NCBI GenBank assembly: GCA_937907055.1
Contig: CALCTW010000082.1
Location: forward strand, 1-21,757
Source of the DNA: an uncultured Clostridia bacterium
Lineage (GTDB): Bacteria > Bacillota > Clostridia > Christensenellales > Aristaeellaceae
Length of the DNA stretch: 21,757 nt
Reading direction: 5' to 3'
Part shown: positions 14,896-21,757 of the stretch, piece by piece
Layout of the letters: each line of letters opens with the position of its first letter
How positions within the stretch are numbered: position 1 is the stretch's first letter
Program-made: the position numbers and the translations under genes
The notes under the pieces: generated by a model
Told to the model about the DNA's origin: nothing
Seen by the model: only the letters and a program-made list of their open reading frames with translations
Database searches by the model: none

Positions 14896-16293
14896 TCATG
14901 ATTTATCAGCAATTATGTCCTGCCAGGAAGCCGGTGCTATTCCGAAGTAAGTCACCATTTCTTCGTCACTCAGACCAAACCCTTCCTGAATATAGTTCCA
15001 CATAAAGGCAGGACGTCTGCGACAGGTGTTGTGCAGTCGTTCGATGCGGGTCAGCCACCATTGATAACCGCCATACGCGTCATCCTTGGATACATCATAG
15101 ATGAATCCTTCGTAGCCTTCATGACACCATCGAACACAGTGCAGCATCATTTCGCCCTGAACCAACTGCACAATGGGAGCGAGGATCTCGATCATTCGGT
15201 CAGGAGTAAGGAACTGATAGACCCGGCCCAGCTTTTTGAAAAACAGATCCCGGTATTCATCGATTTTCAACAGTTCACGTAAGATCGTATTATCAACATG
15301 CTGTATCCCCATCCCCTCGGCTTTGGTGTAGGACTTGACGCTGTCAAAGCTGGATTGAAACATACAAAAGTCGTTATCCTGCCAGACCAGACGCCACCTG
15401 CCGTCACTTGAATTAACGACACATATACTGTAGGCTTCGGAGTCGCCCAGGAACATCAATACAGCTATATATTCCAGATAGGCATCCACATCAATATGCT
15501 CCATCAGGTATTCAAGATTCTCCGCCGAGACAGAAGCCTGATACTTCCTGATGTTGTTCATCACATCACGATAGGACTGATATTCGCTGCTTTTTCCGTA
15601 TTCCAGATGTCCGGAAGCCCGGAGCAGCGCAGCTTCTTCCGGATCGATCCCCGTATAATAGGAAATCCAGTTTGCGTCCATGGCCTCCCCCAGTGCATAC
15701 ATGCCCCAATAGGTGCCGTTCAAATAAACCGCCACAGGCTGGAAGTGCTGGTGCAGGATAGTCGAATTATACGCGTCCAGCAGTGCGGAAATGTACACAT
15801 CACGCAGATTCGTGTCAACAGAATCACTGCCGCTGTTGCTGAGTACCAGTCCGGTAAACGACGTCTGTTCAGACTGATCGAACAGTTTGCCGCTGAAGAC
15901 CTCGCCGGGTAGCGCATGGATCTCAAGCGGCTTCTGCGGCAACTCGGCCTCAACACCCATATACAGGCTGTACAGTTGTATCGTCATGTCCTGATCGATC
16001 ATGACCATACCATCCGGCATTGTCAGCGTTATGTGTCCCAGTCGTTCCTGCAGCCCATATTCCCGGTAGACGGCATTCCTGAAGGGAAGTGAGGATTTGT
16101 TAATATTGGGTCCCTCCGCCAGCATGCCGGTGTTCTCATCCCACAGATCATTTTCGTCTGCTGTGATCATCACTACCGGGATCGTGTGCATAAAGGACAT
16201 CGTATCTGCCCAGCCAACAGCAGGAAAAGTCATTCCACCGATCATCATCATGATCATAAGGAAAGAAATTATTTTTTGTTTCCTTGGCCGCAT
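14896..16293 (-). CDS. CotH-kinase-like secreted protein
   Basis: 465 aa with a signal peptide (residues 1-29, cleavage near GWA-D), so it is exported. The body follows the CotH family, the atypical kinases first known from spore coats and also found linked to cellulosomes: IPVVMITADENDLWDENTGM, a divergent QKPLEIHA where the family has QKSFRLYA, SFTGLVLSNSGSDSVDTNLRD, YLNGTYWGMYALGEAMDANW, and WRLVWQDNDFCMF with Asp306/Asp308 at the metal-binding DxD-like position. Being secreted, it may phosphorylate or bind a surface protein; activity is not certain given the divergent motifs. Start: ATG at 16293 with AAAGGAG upstream. It is the first gene of a run with an ECF sigma and its anti-sigma, which suggests joint regulation of a surface function. 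Confidence 0.8.
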   Translation of the reverse strand: MRPRKQKIISFLMIMMMIGGMTFPAVGWADTMSFMHTIPVVMITADENDLWDENTGMLAEGPNINKSSLPFRNAVYREYGLQERLGHITLTMPDGMVMIDQDMTIQLYSLYMGVEAELPQKPLEIHALPGEVFSGKLFDQSEQTSFTGLVLSNSGSDSVDTNLRDVYISALLDAYNSTILHQHFQPVAVYLNGTYWGMYALGEAMDANWISYYTGIDPEEAALLRASGHLEYGKSSEYQSYRDVMNNIRKYQASVSAENLEYLMEHIDVDAYLEYIAVLMFLGDSEAYSICVVNSSDGRWRLVWQDNDFCMFQSSFDSVKSYTKAEGMGIQHVDNTILRELLKIDEYRDLFFKKLGRVYQFLTPDRMIEILAPIVQLVQGEMMLHCVRWCHEGYEGFIYDVSKDDAYGGYQWWLTRIERLHNTCRRRPAFMWNYIQEGFGLSDEEMVTYFGIAPASWQDIIADKS

Positions 16294-16331
16294 TCTGTTT
16301 GCTCCTTTCGATCACATCCATCGTCCTGTCC

Positions 16332-16340
16332 ATTATAACA
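16332..16340 (-). promoter_or_regulatory. Extended -10 promoter of the CotH operon
   Basis: The minus strand reads TG-T-TATAAT about 40 bp before the CotH ATG. A TTGTCA lies 21 bp further upstream, too far for a normal -35, so the extended -10 probably carries recognition. Confidence 0.5.
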
Positions 16341-16397
16341 GTTCCGCAGACGATTTTATGACAAGGAGAGTGAGAAAACTCAAAGAAATCTCAATTC

Positions 16398-16430
16398 AAA
16401 AATGACCGGGAGGATCGATCCTCCCGGTCA
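16398..16430 (-). terminator. Rho-independent terminator of the sigma / anti-sigma-like operon
   Basis: A perfect 28-bp palindrome (16403-16430, arms TGACCGGGAGGATC and its complement) is followed in minus-strand direction by TTTTT. It lies 29 bp after the final TAA (16460-16462) of the interrupted gene. This places the transcript end after that distal stop, not after the premature one. Confidence 0.88.
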
Positions 16431-16459
16431 CGGGTATAATCCTATCTGTCTTTAGGTGA

Positions 16460-17860
16460 TTACTTCATACCGATCGTCTGAATCGTTATTGCCTCGTCCA
16501 TATGCTCGCCGCTGTGATTGTACTCCGGCACCAGCATAAGACCGTCAAGATCGATCATGCGAGGATACAGCAGCTGCTACTCCAGTGTAGTCTCATCGAT
16601 GCAGTGAATGCCTTCGCAGCCTTTGTTGCTGATCAGCACACCATTCTGATACAGATTCCATGCATCGATCATATCCGCGCCGCTCGCTTCCCAATCATTC
16701 ATCTGAGTGGCCCAGACAGCGGGGCAAGTCACGATGAATTACTTGAGGACGATGATGGTATCGCCGCAGACCAACTGCATGGTATCGGGAATGGTATCAA
16801 CACCCAGCATATACTCAATGCCGACGGCGGTCACATTCTCCCAATCATCGGCATCCATGGAGGTATAGATGGAGAGATTCATGCCGTCAGGGATACGAAC
16901 ACCACTTACATCGGTGAAGCTCACTCGTCCGAAAGCGCAGCGCATGAAATCATCCTCGCTGAGGCCGTCAGGCTTGCTCATGGACACCTTCACGTACACG
17001 CCGGTCACATACTGCTGTGCAGTCACGTTGGTGACAGGCATATTAAGCAGGATTGTGCCGTCTTCCACATGATAGGTCTTTTCAGCTATCATAGGTTGCA
17101 CGGCAATTTCGGCTGTATGGTCACGATCCACCCAGGACTGCAAGATCTCGCCGGAATCGGGATTCACCTCATCCACGCGCAGGTAATAATGAACAGGAAT
17201 ACTGCTACCAACTGCATCAGGGTTCAGCATGGGCATATTGAAGTAAACGATACTTTCTGCGTTTTCCCACAGCGGATCTTCCATGGCTTCACCGCCATCG
17301 ACAGAAGCATCCACTTCAACCAGGGCACGGGCAGCATAGAGCGGAACATTCAGCTGCTTAGCAGCTTCACCCCAGGTGGTATCAGGGCTAATGCCAAGCG
17401 TTTCCGCCATAGCTTTGGAAGAAGCAGTGCAACCAATGCGGTCAATTACATCACAAACGGGCATGAACAGCGCCTTGCTGTTATCGGTCATCTGAATGGC
17501 AATGGCACTGACAACGATATGGTTGTCGGCAAGCTGCTCACGCACGGTGAAGGTGCAGGGACCAACCTGCCAGCCCTCGGCATCAGATACCTGCATATTC
17601 TGTACGGCGGCGTCAGGAACAGCCACATCGCTATAGTCCTTCAGGAAATCGGTCCAACCCAGCATATTGGCAGCAGCCATGGCAACGGCCACAGTCAGCA
17701 TCATGATGGCAGCGGCGATGAGCGCGGTACGAATCGTAAACTTTTTCACTTTGACTTCCTCCTGTACAGAGCCGGCTGCGTCCATCAGCGCACTGTAACA
17801 GGATTCAGGCATTTCCGGGAAAGCATTACGAAGGTTCAATTCATTTTCGTTGCGCTTCAT
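16460..17860 (-). pseudogene. ECF-associated membrane anti-sigma-like gene with two in-frame stops
   Basis: From the ATG at 17860 the first open stretch gives 373 aa. The N-terminal segment ELNLRNAFPEMPESCYSALM is typical of clostridial ECF partners, one transmembrane helix lies at about 44-66, and a large extracellular domain follows. A TAA ends this at 16739-16741, but the same frame goes on with protein-like sequence (FIVTCPAVWATQMNDWEASG, AWNLYQNGVLISNKGCEGIH), crosses a TAG at 16577-16579, and ends with DLDGLMLVPEYNHSGEHMDE and a TAA at 16460, 29 bp before the terminator. The full frame is 466 codons, with stops at codons 374 and 428. Both sites fit lost glutamine codons (CAA, CAG). The truncated product keeps the membrane helix and most of the extracellular domain and might still work. 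The start overlaps the sigma stop by 4 bp. Confidence 0.75.
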
Positions 17861-18315
17861 TCTGCGGTCAACTCCTTTCTTAACTGCTCTTTGCCCCGGT
17901 GGATTCGTCCTCGCACCGTGGCAATGGGCAATCGTAGTGTCTCGGCTGCTTCGGCATAGGTCATGCCTTCCGAGAATACCAGCACCAGCGGCAAACGCAG
18001 CTTCTCCGGAAGTGCTGCGAGCGCCATGGACAGTGCGGGATCAGGAGCAGACACCGGAATATCCGGAATGCTGTCAAGCGGAACGAGCCGACGACGCTTG
18101 CGCTGCGTGTCATAACACGCGTTGATCAGGATCCTCGTGATCCATGTACGGAAATAGGAAGGCTCCCGCAGTGTGCCGCGCTTTTCCCATGCCTTCATCG
18201 CAGCATCCTGCAAAGCATCCTTGCAATCATCATCATTCCTCAGGATCGACCAGGCCACACGATACAGCATACCGCTGTGGGCTTCGATCTCTGAAACAAA
18301 CCATTCCTTCTCCAA
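17857..18315 (-). CDS. ECF-type RNA polymerase sigma factor
   Basis: 152 aa from a TTG at 18315, chosen because GGGGAGG lies 7 bp before it and residues upstream in the frame are not family-like. Region 2: EIEAHSGMLYRVAWSILRND through DALQDAAMKAWEKRGTLREP and SYFRTWITRILINACYDTQR. Region 4: ALAALPEKLRLPLVLVFSEG, MTYAEAAETLRLPIATVRGR and IHRGKEQLRKEL. The frame is intact, in contrast to its partner gene, with which it overlaps by 4 bp. Signal and targets are unknown. Confidence 0.93.
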   Translation of the reverse strand: MEKEWFVSEIEAHSGMLYRVAWSILRNDDDCKDALQDAAMKAWEKRGTLREPSYFRTWITRILINACYDTQRKRRRLVPLDSIPDIPVSAPDPALSMALAALPEKLRLPLVLVFSEGMTYAEAAETLRLPIATVRGRIHRGKEQLRKELTAE

Positions 18316-18425
18316 AGTGTTTCCTCCCCGGCAAGACCTGATCGGCTTCACCTTTTTGTAGCTACACTTATTTGACGTAACAGGCAGGAAAATCGTCACG
18401 CACTAAAAAACTTTTTTCAGAAATC

Positions 18426-18434
18426 ATTATAGCA
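18426..18434 (-). promoter_or_regulatory. Extended -10 promoter of the second minus-strand sigma operon
   Basis: The minus strand reads TG-C-TATAAT, about 110 bp before the TTG start, without a clear -35. In the leader (18373-18398) short inverted TGACG/CGTCA arms occur; their role is unknown. Nothing else was seen between 18316 and 18510. Confidence 0.5.
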
Positions 18435-18513
18435 AATAACCCGGCAAAATGCCTCCATAAAGAACAGAAAAGTCACTCCATTCACATCCCGGCCTTTTCA
18501 CAGCCATTCCTCG

Positions 18514-18542
18514 TTGCCGTGTCCCCCGTTCCGTGCTAAAAT
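18514..18542 (+). promoter_or_regulatory. Promoter of the DNA glycosylase / GH43 pair
   Basis: TTGCCG (18514-18519) and TAAAAT (18537-18542) are 17 bp apart with an extended TGC. The promoter ends 28 bp before the ATG at 18571. Confidence 0.6.
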
Positions 18543-18570
18543 AGCCTTATTCCTTCAGGGAGGTATCTTC

Positions 18571-19059
18571 ATGCTCCTCCATCCCATCCCGCCGGTCTAT
18601 GACCGGCATTCCCGCGTCCTCATCCTCGGCTCTTTTCCCTCCGTGCGCTCACGGGAGGAAGGTTTCTTTTACGGGCATCCGCAGAATCGCTTCTGGAAGG
18701 TGCTGGCCGCGGTCTTTTCCGCGCCGGTGCCCGTCTCCGTCCCCGAAAAGAAGGCCTTTCTGCTGTCTCACGGCATCGCCCTGTGGGATGTCATCGCCCG
18801 GTGCGAGATCACCGGCTCATCAGATGCCTCGGTGCGGAACGCGGAGCCGACCGACCTTTCCGTGATCCTGCAAAGCGCCTCCATCCGCAGGGTATACTGC
18901 AACGGCACGCTGGCCTATGACCTGTACCGCAGGTATCAGCTGCCCGTGACCGGTCTGGAGGCGGTCAGACTGCCCTCCACCAGCCCGGCCAACGCCGCGT
19001 GGACGGAAAGCAGGCTGCGCGAAGCGTGGCGGGTGATCACAGAGGACGCGCTTCCCTGA
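18571..19059 (+). CDS. DNA-deoxyinosine (hypoxanthine) glycosylase, uracil-DNA glycosylase superfamily
   Basis: 162 aa from the ATG at 18571, which has AGGGAGG 7 bp upstream (the ORF extends 57 bp further up, but that region contains the promoter). UDG-superfamily motifs: VLILGSFPSVRSREEGFFYG followed by HPQNRFWKVLAAVF, and the C-terminal LPSTSPANAAW. The spacing and the GSFPS...YGHPxNRFW form are those of the family 6 hypoxanthine-DNA glycosylase group, which removes deaminated adenine (and related bases) from DNA in base excision repair. It is cytoplasmic and monomeric by family. A GH43 gene follows 36 bp later, probably on the same transcript, with no obvious functional link. Confidence 0.87.
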   Translation: MLLHPIPPVYDRHSRVLILGSFPSVRSREEGFFYGHPQNRFWKVLAAVFSAPVPVSVPEKKAFLLSHGIALWDVIARCEITGSSDASVRNAEPTDLSVILQSASIRRVYCNGTLAYDLYRRYQLPVTGLEAVRLPSTSPANAAWTESRLREAWRVITEDALP

Positions 19060-19095
19060 CACAACGCCTGTATCCATCGATATAAAGGAGAAACC

Positions 19096-20571
19096 ATGTA
19101 CAGACCGCTGATCTATTCCGATCTGCCCGATCCCGATATCATCCGGGTGGGCGATACCTATTATATGATCTCCACCACCATGCACATGTTCCCGGGCGGC
19201 GATCTTTACCGCTCGCGCGACCTGATCCGCTGGGAACTGTGCTGCCATCTGTATGATAAGCTGGATGAGACCCCTTCGCAGCAATTGAAAGAAGGGCACA
19301 TTTACGGTCAGGGCATGTGGGCAGCCTGTCTCCGCCATCACGAAGGGCTGTTTCATGTGTTCTTTGTGTGCAATGACACACATAAGACCTATCACTTTAC
19401 CGCCCCTCAACCCGAAGGCCCGTGGCAATGGCATCATGTGGAGGGCTTTTATCACGATTGCAGCGTGCTGTTTGAAGACGGCCATGCCTACATCGTATAC
19501 GGCAACCGTGAGATCCGCCTGACCGAGCTGAACGACACCCTGACCGGCCCGAAGGAGGGCGGCATCGATACCGTGATCCTGCGTGATCTGCCGCCCGAAA
19601 AAATGATGCTGGGCTTTGAGGGCACGCATTTTTACAAAATCAACGGCCGTTACTGCCTCTTCTTCATCCACTGGCCCCAGGGCGGTATGCGCACCGAGGC
19701 CTGCTATGTTTCGGACACGCTCACCGGTCCCTACACCGGCGGCGATGTGCTGCAGGATGACATGGGCTTTTTCGGTCAGGGTGTGGCGCAGGGCGGCGTC
19801 GTGCAGGATCCGGAAGGCAAATGGCATGCCCTGCTCTTTCAGGATCACGGCGCGGTGGGCCGTGTGCCCGTGCTGTGTGATGTAGTGTGGAAGGACGGCT
19901 TCCCCGTTTTCAGCATCGCCGATCTGCCGCCGCGGACGGACGCGGATGTCCGCGCCCTGTACGCCGCGGAGGAGGATTTCACCGCGCCGCTCTCTTCCAT
20001 GTGGCAGTTCAATCATCAGCCGTCCGATCACGCCTGTGAGACCTCACCCGAAGGCCTGACCGTGCAGCTCATGCCGGCCGCGGATATGGAGCATGCCCGC
20101 AACACCCTCACCCAGCGCGCCTTCGGGCCGCGCTGCCGGGTATCGGTGCAGGCGGATGCCTCACTGCTTCAGGAAGGCGGCCGGATGGGGCTGGGCGTGC
20201 TGCAGGGCTGCTTTGCCGGGCTGTTCATCGAAAAGAAGAATGGCAGGTATCAGCTGGGGCTGGAAGCGCGCGTGGCGGAAAAGCAGCAGCTCAAGAGCGA
20301 TGAACCGGTCAGCGTCAGCGTGCTGATGCCGCTGTTCTCCCCCAAAGCGCGGCTGAACATGGACATGGATTTTACCGATATGAAGGACACCGTCACCTTC
20401 TCGGTCACGCTCGCCGGGCGCACCCTGCCCGTGGGGCTGCCGCACCGGCTGCACTACCGGCTGGATCACTTCATGGGCGCGCGGATCGCGCTGTACGGCT
20501 ATGACACAGAAGAAACAGGCAGCCGCGCGCACTTTACGGGTTACACCTGTCAGTTGATCGAAAATTCTTGA
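19096..20571 (+). CDS. Glycoside hydrolase family 43 enzyme (beta-xylosidase / alpha-L-arabinofuranosidase type)
   Basis: 491 aa. The five-bladed propeller opens with YSDLPDPDIIRVGDTYYMIS, where Asp12 is the likely general base. Asp121 (HDCSVLFEDG) is the likely pKa modulator and Glu175 (LGFEGTHFYK) the likely general acid. MWAACLRHHEGLFHVFFVC and FFGQGVAQGGVVQDPEGKWH are also typical. A C-terminal beta-sandwich (about 300-491, GH43_C2-like) completes the two-domain form common in xylosidases and arabinofuranosidases. There is no signal peptide, so it acts on imported xylo- or arabino-oligosaccharides. Start: ATG with AAAGGAG 6-7 bp upstream. The promoter of the next gene overlaps its TGA. 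Confidence 0.9.
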   Translation: MYRPLIYSDLPDPDIIRVGDTYYMISTTMHMFPGGDLYRSRDLIRWELCCHLYDKLDETPSQQLKEGHIYGQGMWAACLRHHEGLFHVFFVCNDTHKTYHFTAPQPEGPWQWHHVEGFYHDCSVLFEDGHAYIVYGNREIRLTELNDTLTGPKEGGIDTVILRDLPPEKMMLGFEGTHFYKINGRYCLFFIHWPQGGMRTEACYVSDTLTGPYTGGDVLQDDMGFFGQGVAQGGVVQDPEGKWHALLFQDHGAVGRVPVLCDVVWKDGFPVFSIADLPPRTDADVRALYAAEEDFTAPLSSMWQFNHQPSDHACETSPEGLTVQLMPAADMEHARNTLTQRAFGPRCRVSVQADASLLQEGGRMGLGVLQGCFAGLFIEKKNGRYQLGLEARVAEKQQLKSDEPVSVSVLMPLFSPKARLNMDMDFTDMKDTVTFSVTLAGRTLPVGLPHRLHYRLDHFMGARIALYGYDTEETGSRAHFTGYTCQLIENS

Positions 20572-20596
20572 AGCCCCTTTCCGGTTATGCTAAAAT
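20568..20596 (+). promoter_or_regulatory. Promoter of the M29 aminopeptidase gene, overlapping the GH43 stop
   Basis: TTGAAG (20568-20573) and TAAAAT (20591-20596) are exactly 17 bp apart with an extended TGC. The -35 shares bases with the GH43 TGA (20569-20571). It lies 46 bp before the ATG at 20643. Confidence 0.65.
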
Positions 20597-20642
20597 AACA
20601 GCGAAAATCATTCCGATGATATCTGAAGGAGAATTGATCACA

Positions 20643-21757
20643 ATGAAAAAGACTGTGCTTCGTTCTTACGCCCGCCTGATTGCCAGATGCGGCGTCAATG
20701 TCCAGAAGGGGCAGGAGGTTTTCATCTCCGCCGGGCTGGATCAGCCCGAATTCGTCGCCATGGTGGTGGATGAATGCTACAAGGCCGGCGCGAAAAAAGT
20801 GGTGGTGGACTGGCATTATCAGCCCCTCACCCGTCTGCATGTACGCCATCAGAGCCAGAAGACCATGAACGAGCTGTCCAATTATGAAGAAGCCCGTTTG
20901 CAGCATTTTGTGGATGTCATTCCCTGCCGCATCCATCTGATCAGTGATGATCCGGACGGCATGAAGGGCGTCAACCAGCTCAAGCTGGTCAAGGCGCGTC
21001 AGGCGCAGTATCCCATCGTTCGCAAATATAACGATCAGCTGGAAAATCAGTATCAGTGGTGCATCGCCGCCGTGCCCGGCAAGGCATGGGCCAAAAAGCT
21101 CTTCCCCGGCATGACCGCCCATCAGGCGGAGGAAAAGCTGTGGGAGGCCATTCTGTCCACCAGCCGTGTGGATGAGGACCCCATTGCCGCCTGGGATCAG
21201 CACAACAGGGATCTGGAAGCCCGCTGCAAGTACCTGAACGACCTGCGCATCGCTTCCCTGCACTACACCTCCGCCAACGGCACCGATTTCACGGTGGGTC
21301 TGATCGAGCAGGGCCGCTTCTGCGGCGGCGGCGAAACCAGCCGACAGAATATCTTCTTCAACCCCAACATTCCCAGCGAGGAATGCTTCACCTCCCCCAA
21401 GCGCGGCGAGGCGGACGGCTGGGTGGTGGCCACCAAGCCCCTTTCCTACATGGGCGAACTGATCGACAACTTTGCCATCCGCTTTGAGAACGGCAAGGCT
21501 GTGGAATGGAAGGCCGAAAAGGGCAAGGAACTGCTGGACAAGATGATCACCATGGACGAGGGCGCGGCCTATCTTGGCGAATGCGCGCTGGTTCCCTTCA
21601 ACAGCCCCATCAACAACAGCGGCATCCTGTTCTACAACACGCTGTTCGATGAAAACGCCTGCTGCCATCTGGCGCTGGGCCGCGGCTTCATGGATGCCCT
21701 GCAGGGCTTTGAGAACCTGACCAAGGAAGAGGGCAACGCGCTGGGTGTCAATGATTC
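20643..21757 (+). CDS. Aminopeptidase, peptidase family M29 (AmpS/PepS type), 3' end outside window
   Basis: 371 codons are visible of a family usually about 370-415 aa long; the frame is open at the right edge. Start: ATG at 20643 with AAGGAG 11 bp upstream. M29 features: LRSYARLIARCGVNVQKGQE, VVVDWHYQ, then the metal-binding half with NIPSEECFTSPKRGEADG (Glu246/Glu247), YLGECALVPF (Glu313) and ILFYNTLFDENACCHLALGR (Asp336, His342), ending in the family GFM-type tail. It is a cytoplasmic metallo-aminopeptidase that removes N-terminal residues from small peptides. It has its own promoter and is probably a monocistronic housekeeping gene. Confidence 0.93.
   Translation, partial: MKKTVLRSYARLIARCGVNVQKGQEVFISAGLDQPEFVAMVVDECYKAGAKKVVVDWHYQPLTRLHVRHQSQKTMNELSNYEEARLQHFVDVIPCRIHLISDDPDGMKGVNQLKLVKARQAQYPIVRKYNDQLENQYQWCIAAVPGKAWAKKLFPGMTAHQAEEKLWEAILSTSRVDEDPIAAWDQHNRDLEARCKYLNDLRIASLHYTSANGTDFTVGLIEQGRFCGGGETSRQNIFFNPNIPSEECFTSPKRGEADGWVVATKPLSYMGELIDNFAIRFENGKAVEWKAEKGKELLDKMITMDEGAAYLGECALVPFNSPINNSGILFYNTLFDENACCHLALGRGFMDALQGFENLTKEEGNALGVND

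Noticed and set aside
14307..17860. Organism-wide recoding of TAA and TAG as sense codons
   Set aside because: TAA is the natural end of several intact genes here (Rrf2, C39-like, cyclase, GH9 and both other anti-sigma genes), so TAA recoding is not credible. TAG readthrough is left open as a weak possibility only.
18820..20031. Long minus-strand frames opposite GH43 and the M29 gene (also 20550-21668)
   Set aside because: Both lie opposite well-supported genes and show only shadow composition.

Overview
The window looks like a chromosomal segment of a gut or rumen Clostridia-type bacterium (Bacillota). Support for this: strong AAGGAGG-type ribosome binding sites, extended -10 promoters, DUF4367-type anti-sigma proteins, a TnpV-like transposon remnant, and many cytoplasmic plant- or glycan-active glycosidases. 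The flanks are GC-rich. The middle (about 11.9-16.5 kb) is visibly more AT-rich. No rRNA, tRNA, CRISPR array, phage module or intact transposase gene was seen. The assignment is by family resemblance only.

Layout. 1-420 is the 3' part of an Rrf2-family regulator with its terminator. 421-1311 holds a frameshifted TnpV-type remnant and then about 600 bp of shuffled palindromic modules joined by a recurring AGCGAAGCG string. 1304-2998 (-) is an alpha/beta hydrolase fused to a multi-pass membrane domain. It is divergent from 3320-5182 (+), a secreted protein with SH3-like domains and a C39-type cysteine peptidase domain. 5183-5475, between converging genes, holds a terminator and a 10-bp-period tandem repeat with phased A-tracts. 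5476-11697 (-) is a tight seven-gene run: GH9, GH29, CutC, an aspartylglucosaminidase-type Ntn hydrolase, GNAT, a YunG-like protein and a cyclase-family hydrolase. None has a signal peptide, which suggests intracellular breakdown of imported glycans or glyco-asparagines.

11.86-18.43 kb is a signalling island. It has an intact ECF sigma / zinc-finger anti-sigma pair (+), then on the minus strand a CotH-kinase-like secreted protein followed by an ECF sigma and a DUF4367 anti-sigma, then another ECF sigma with its own membrane anti-sigma-like partner. Two of these genes carry in-frame nonsense codons without any frameshift: TAG in the middle sigma, TAA and TAG in the last anti-sigma-like gene. 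All three sigma genes start at TTG or GTG behind strong Shine-Dalgarno sites.

18.5-21.76 kb (+) has a hypoxanthine/uracil-DNA glycosylase, a GH43 glycosidase just behind it, and the 5' part of an M29 aminopeptidase with its own promoter overlapping the GH43 stop codon.

The most notable items are the modular palindrome mosaic, the in-frame stops in the sigma/anti-sigma island, the fucosidase plus glycosylasparaginase operon, and the phased 10-bp repeat.
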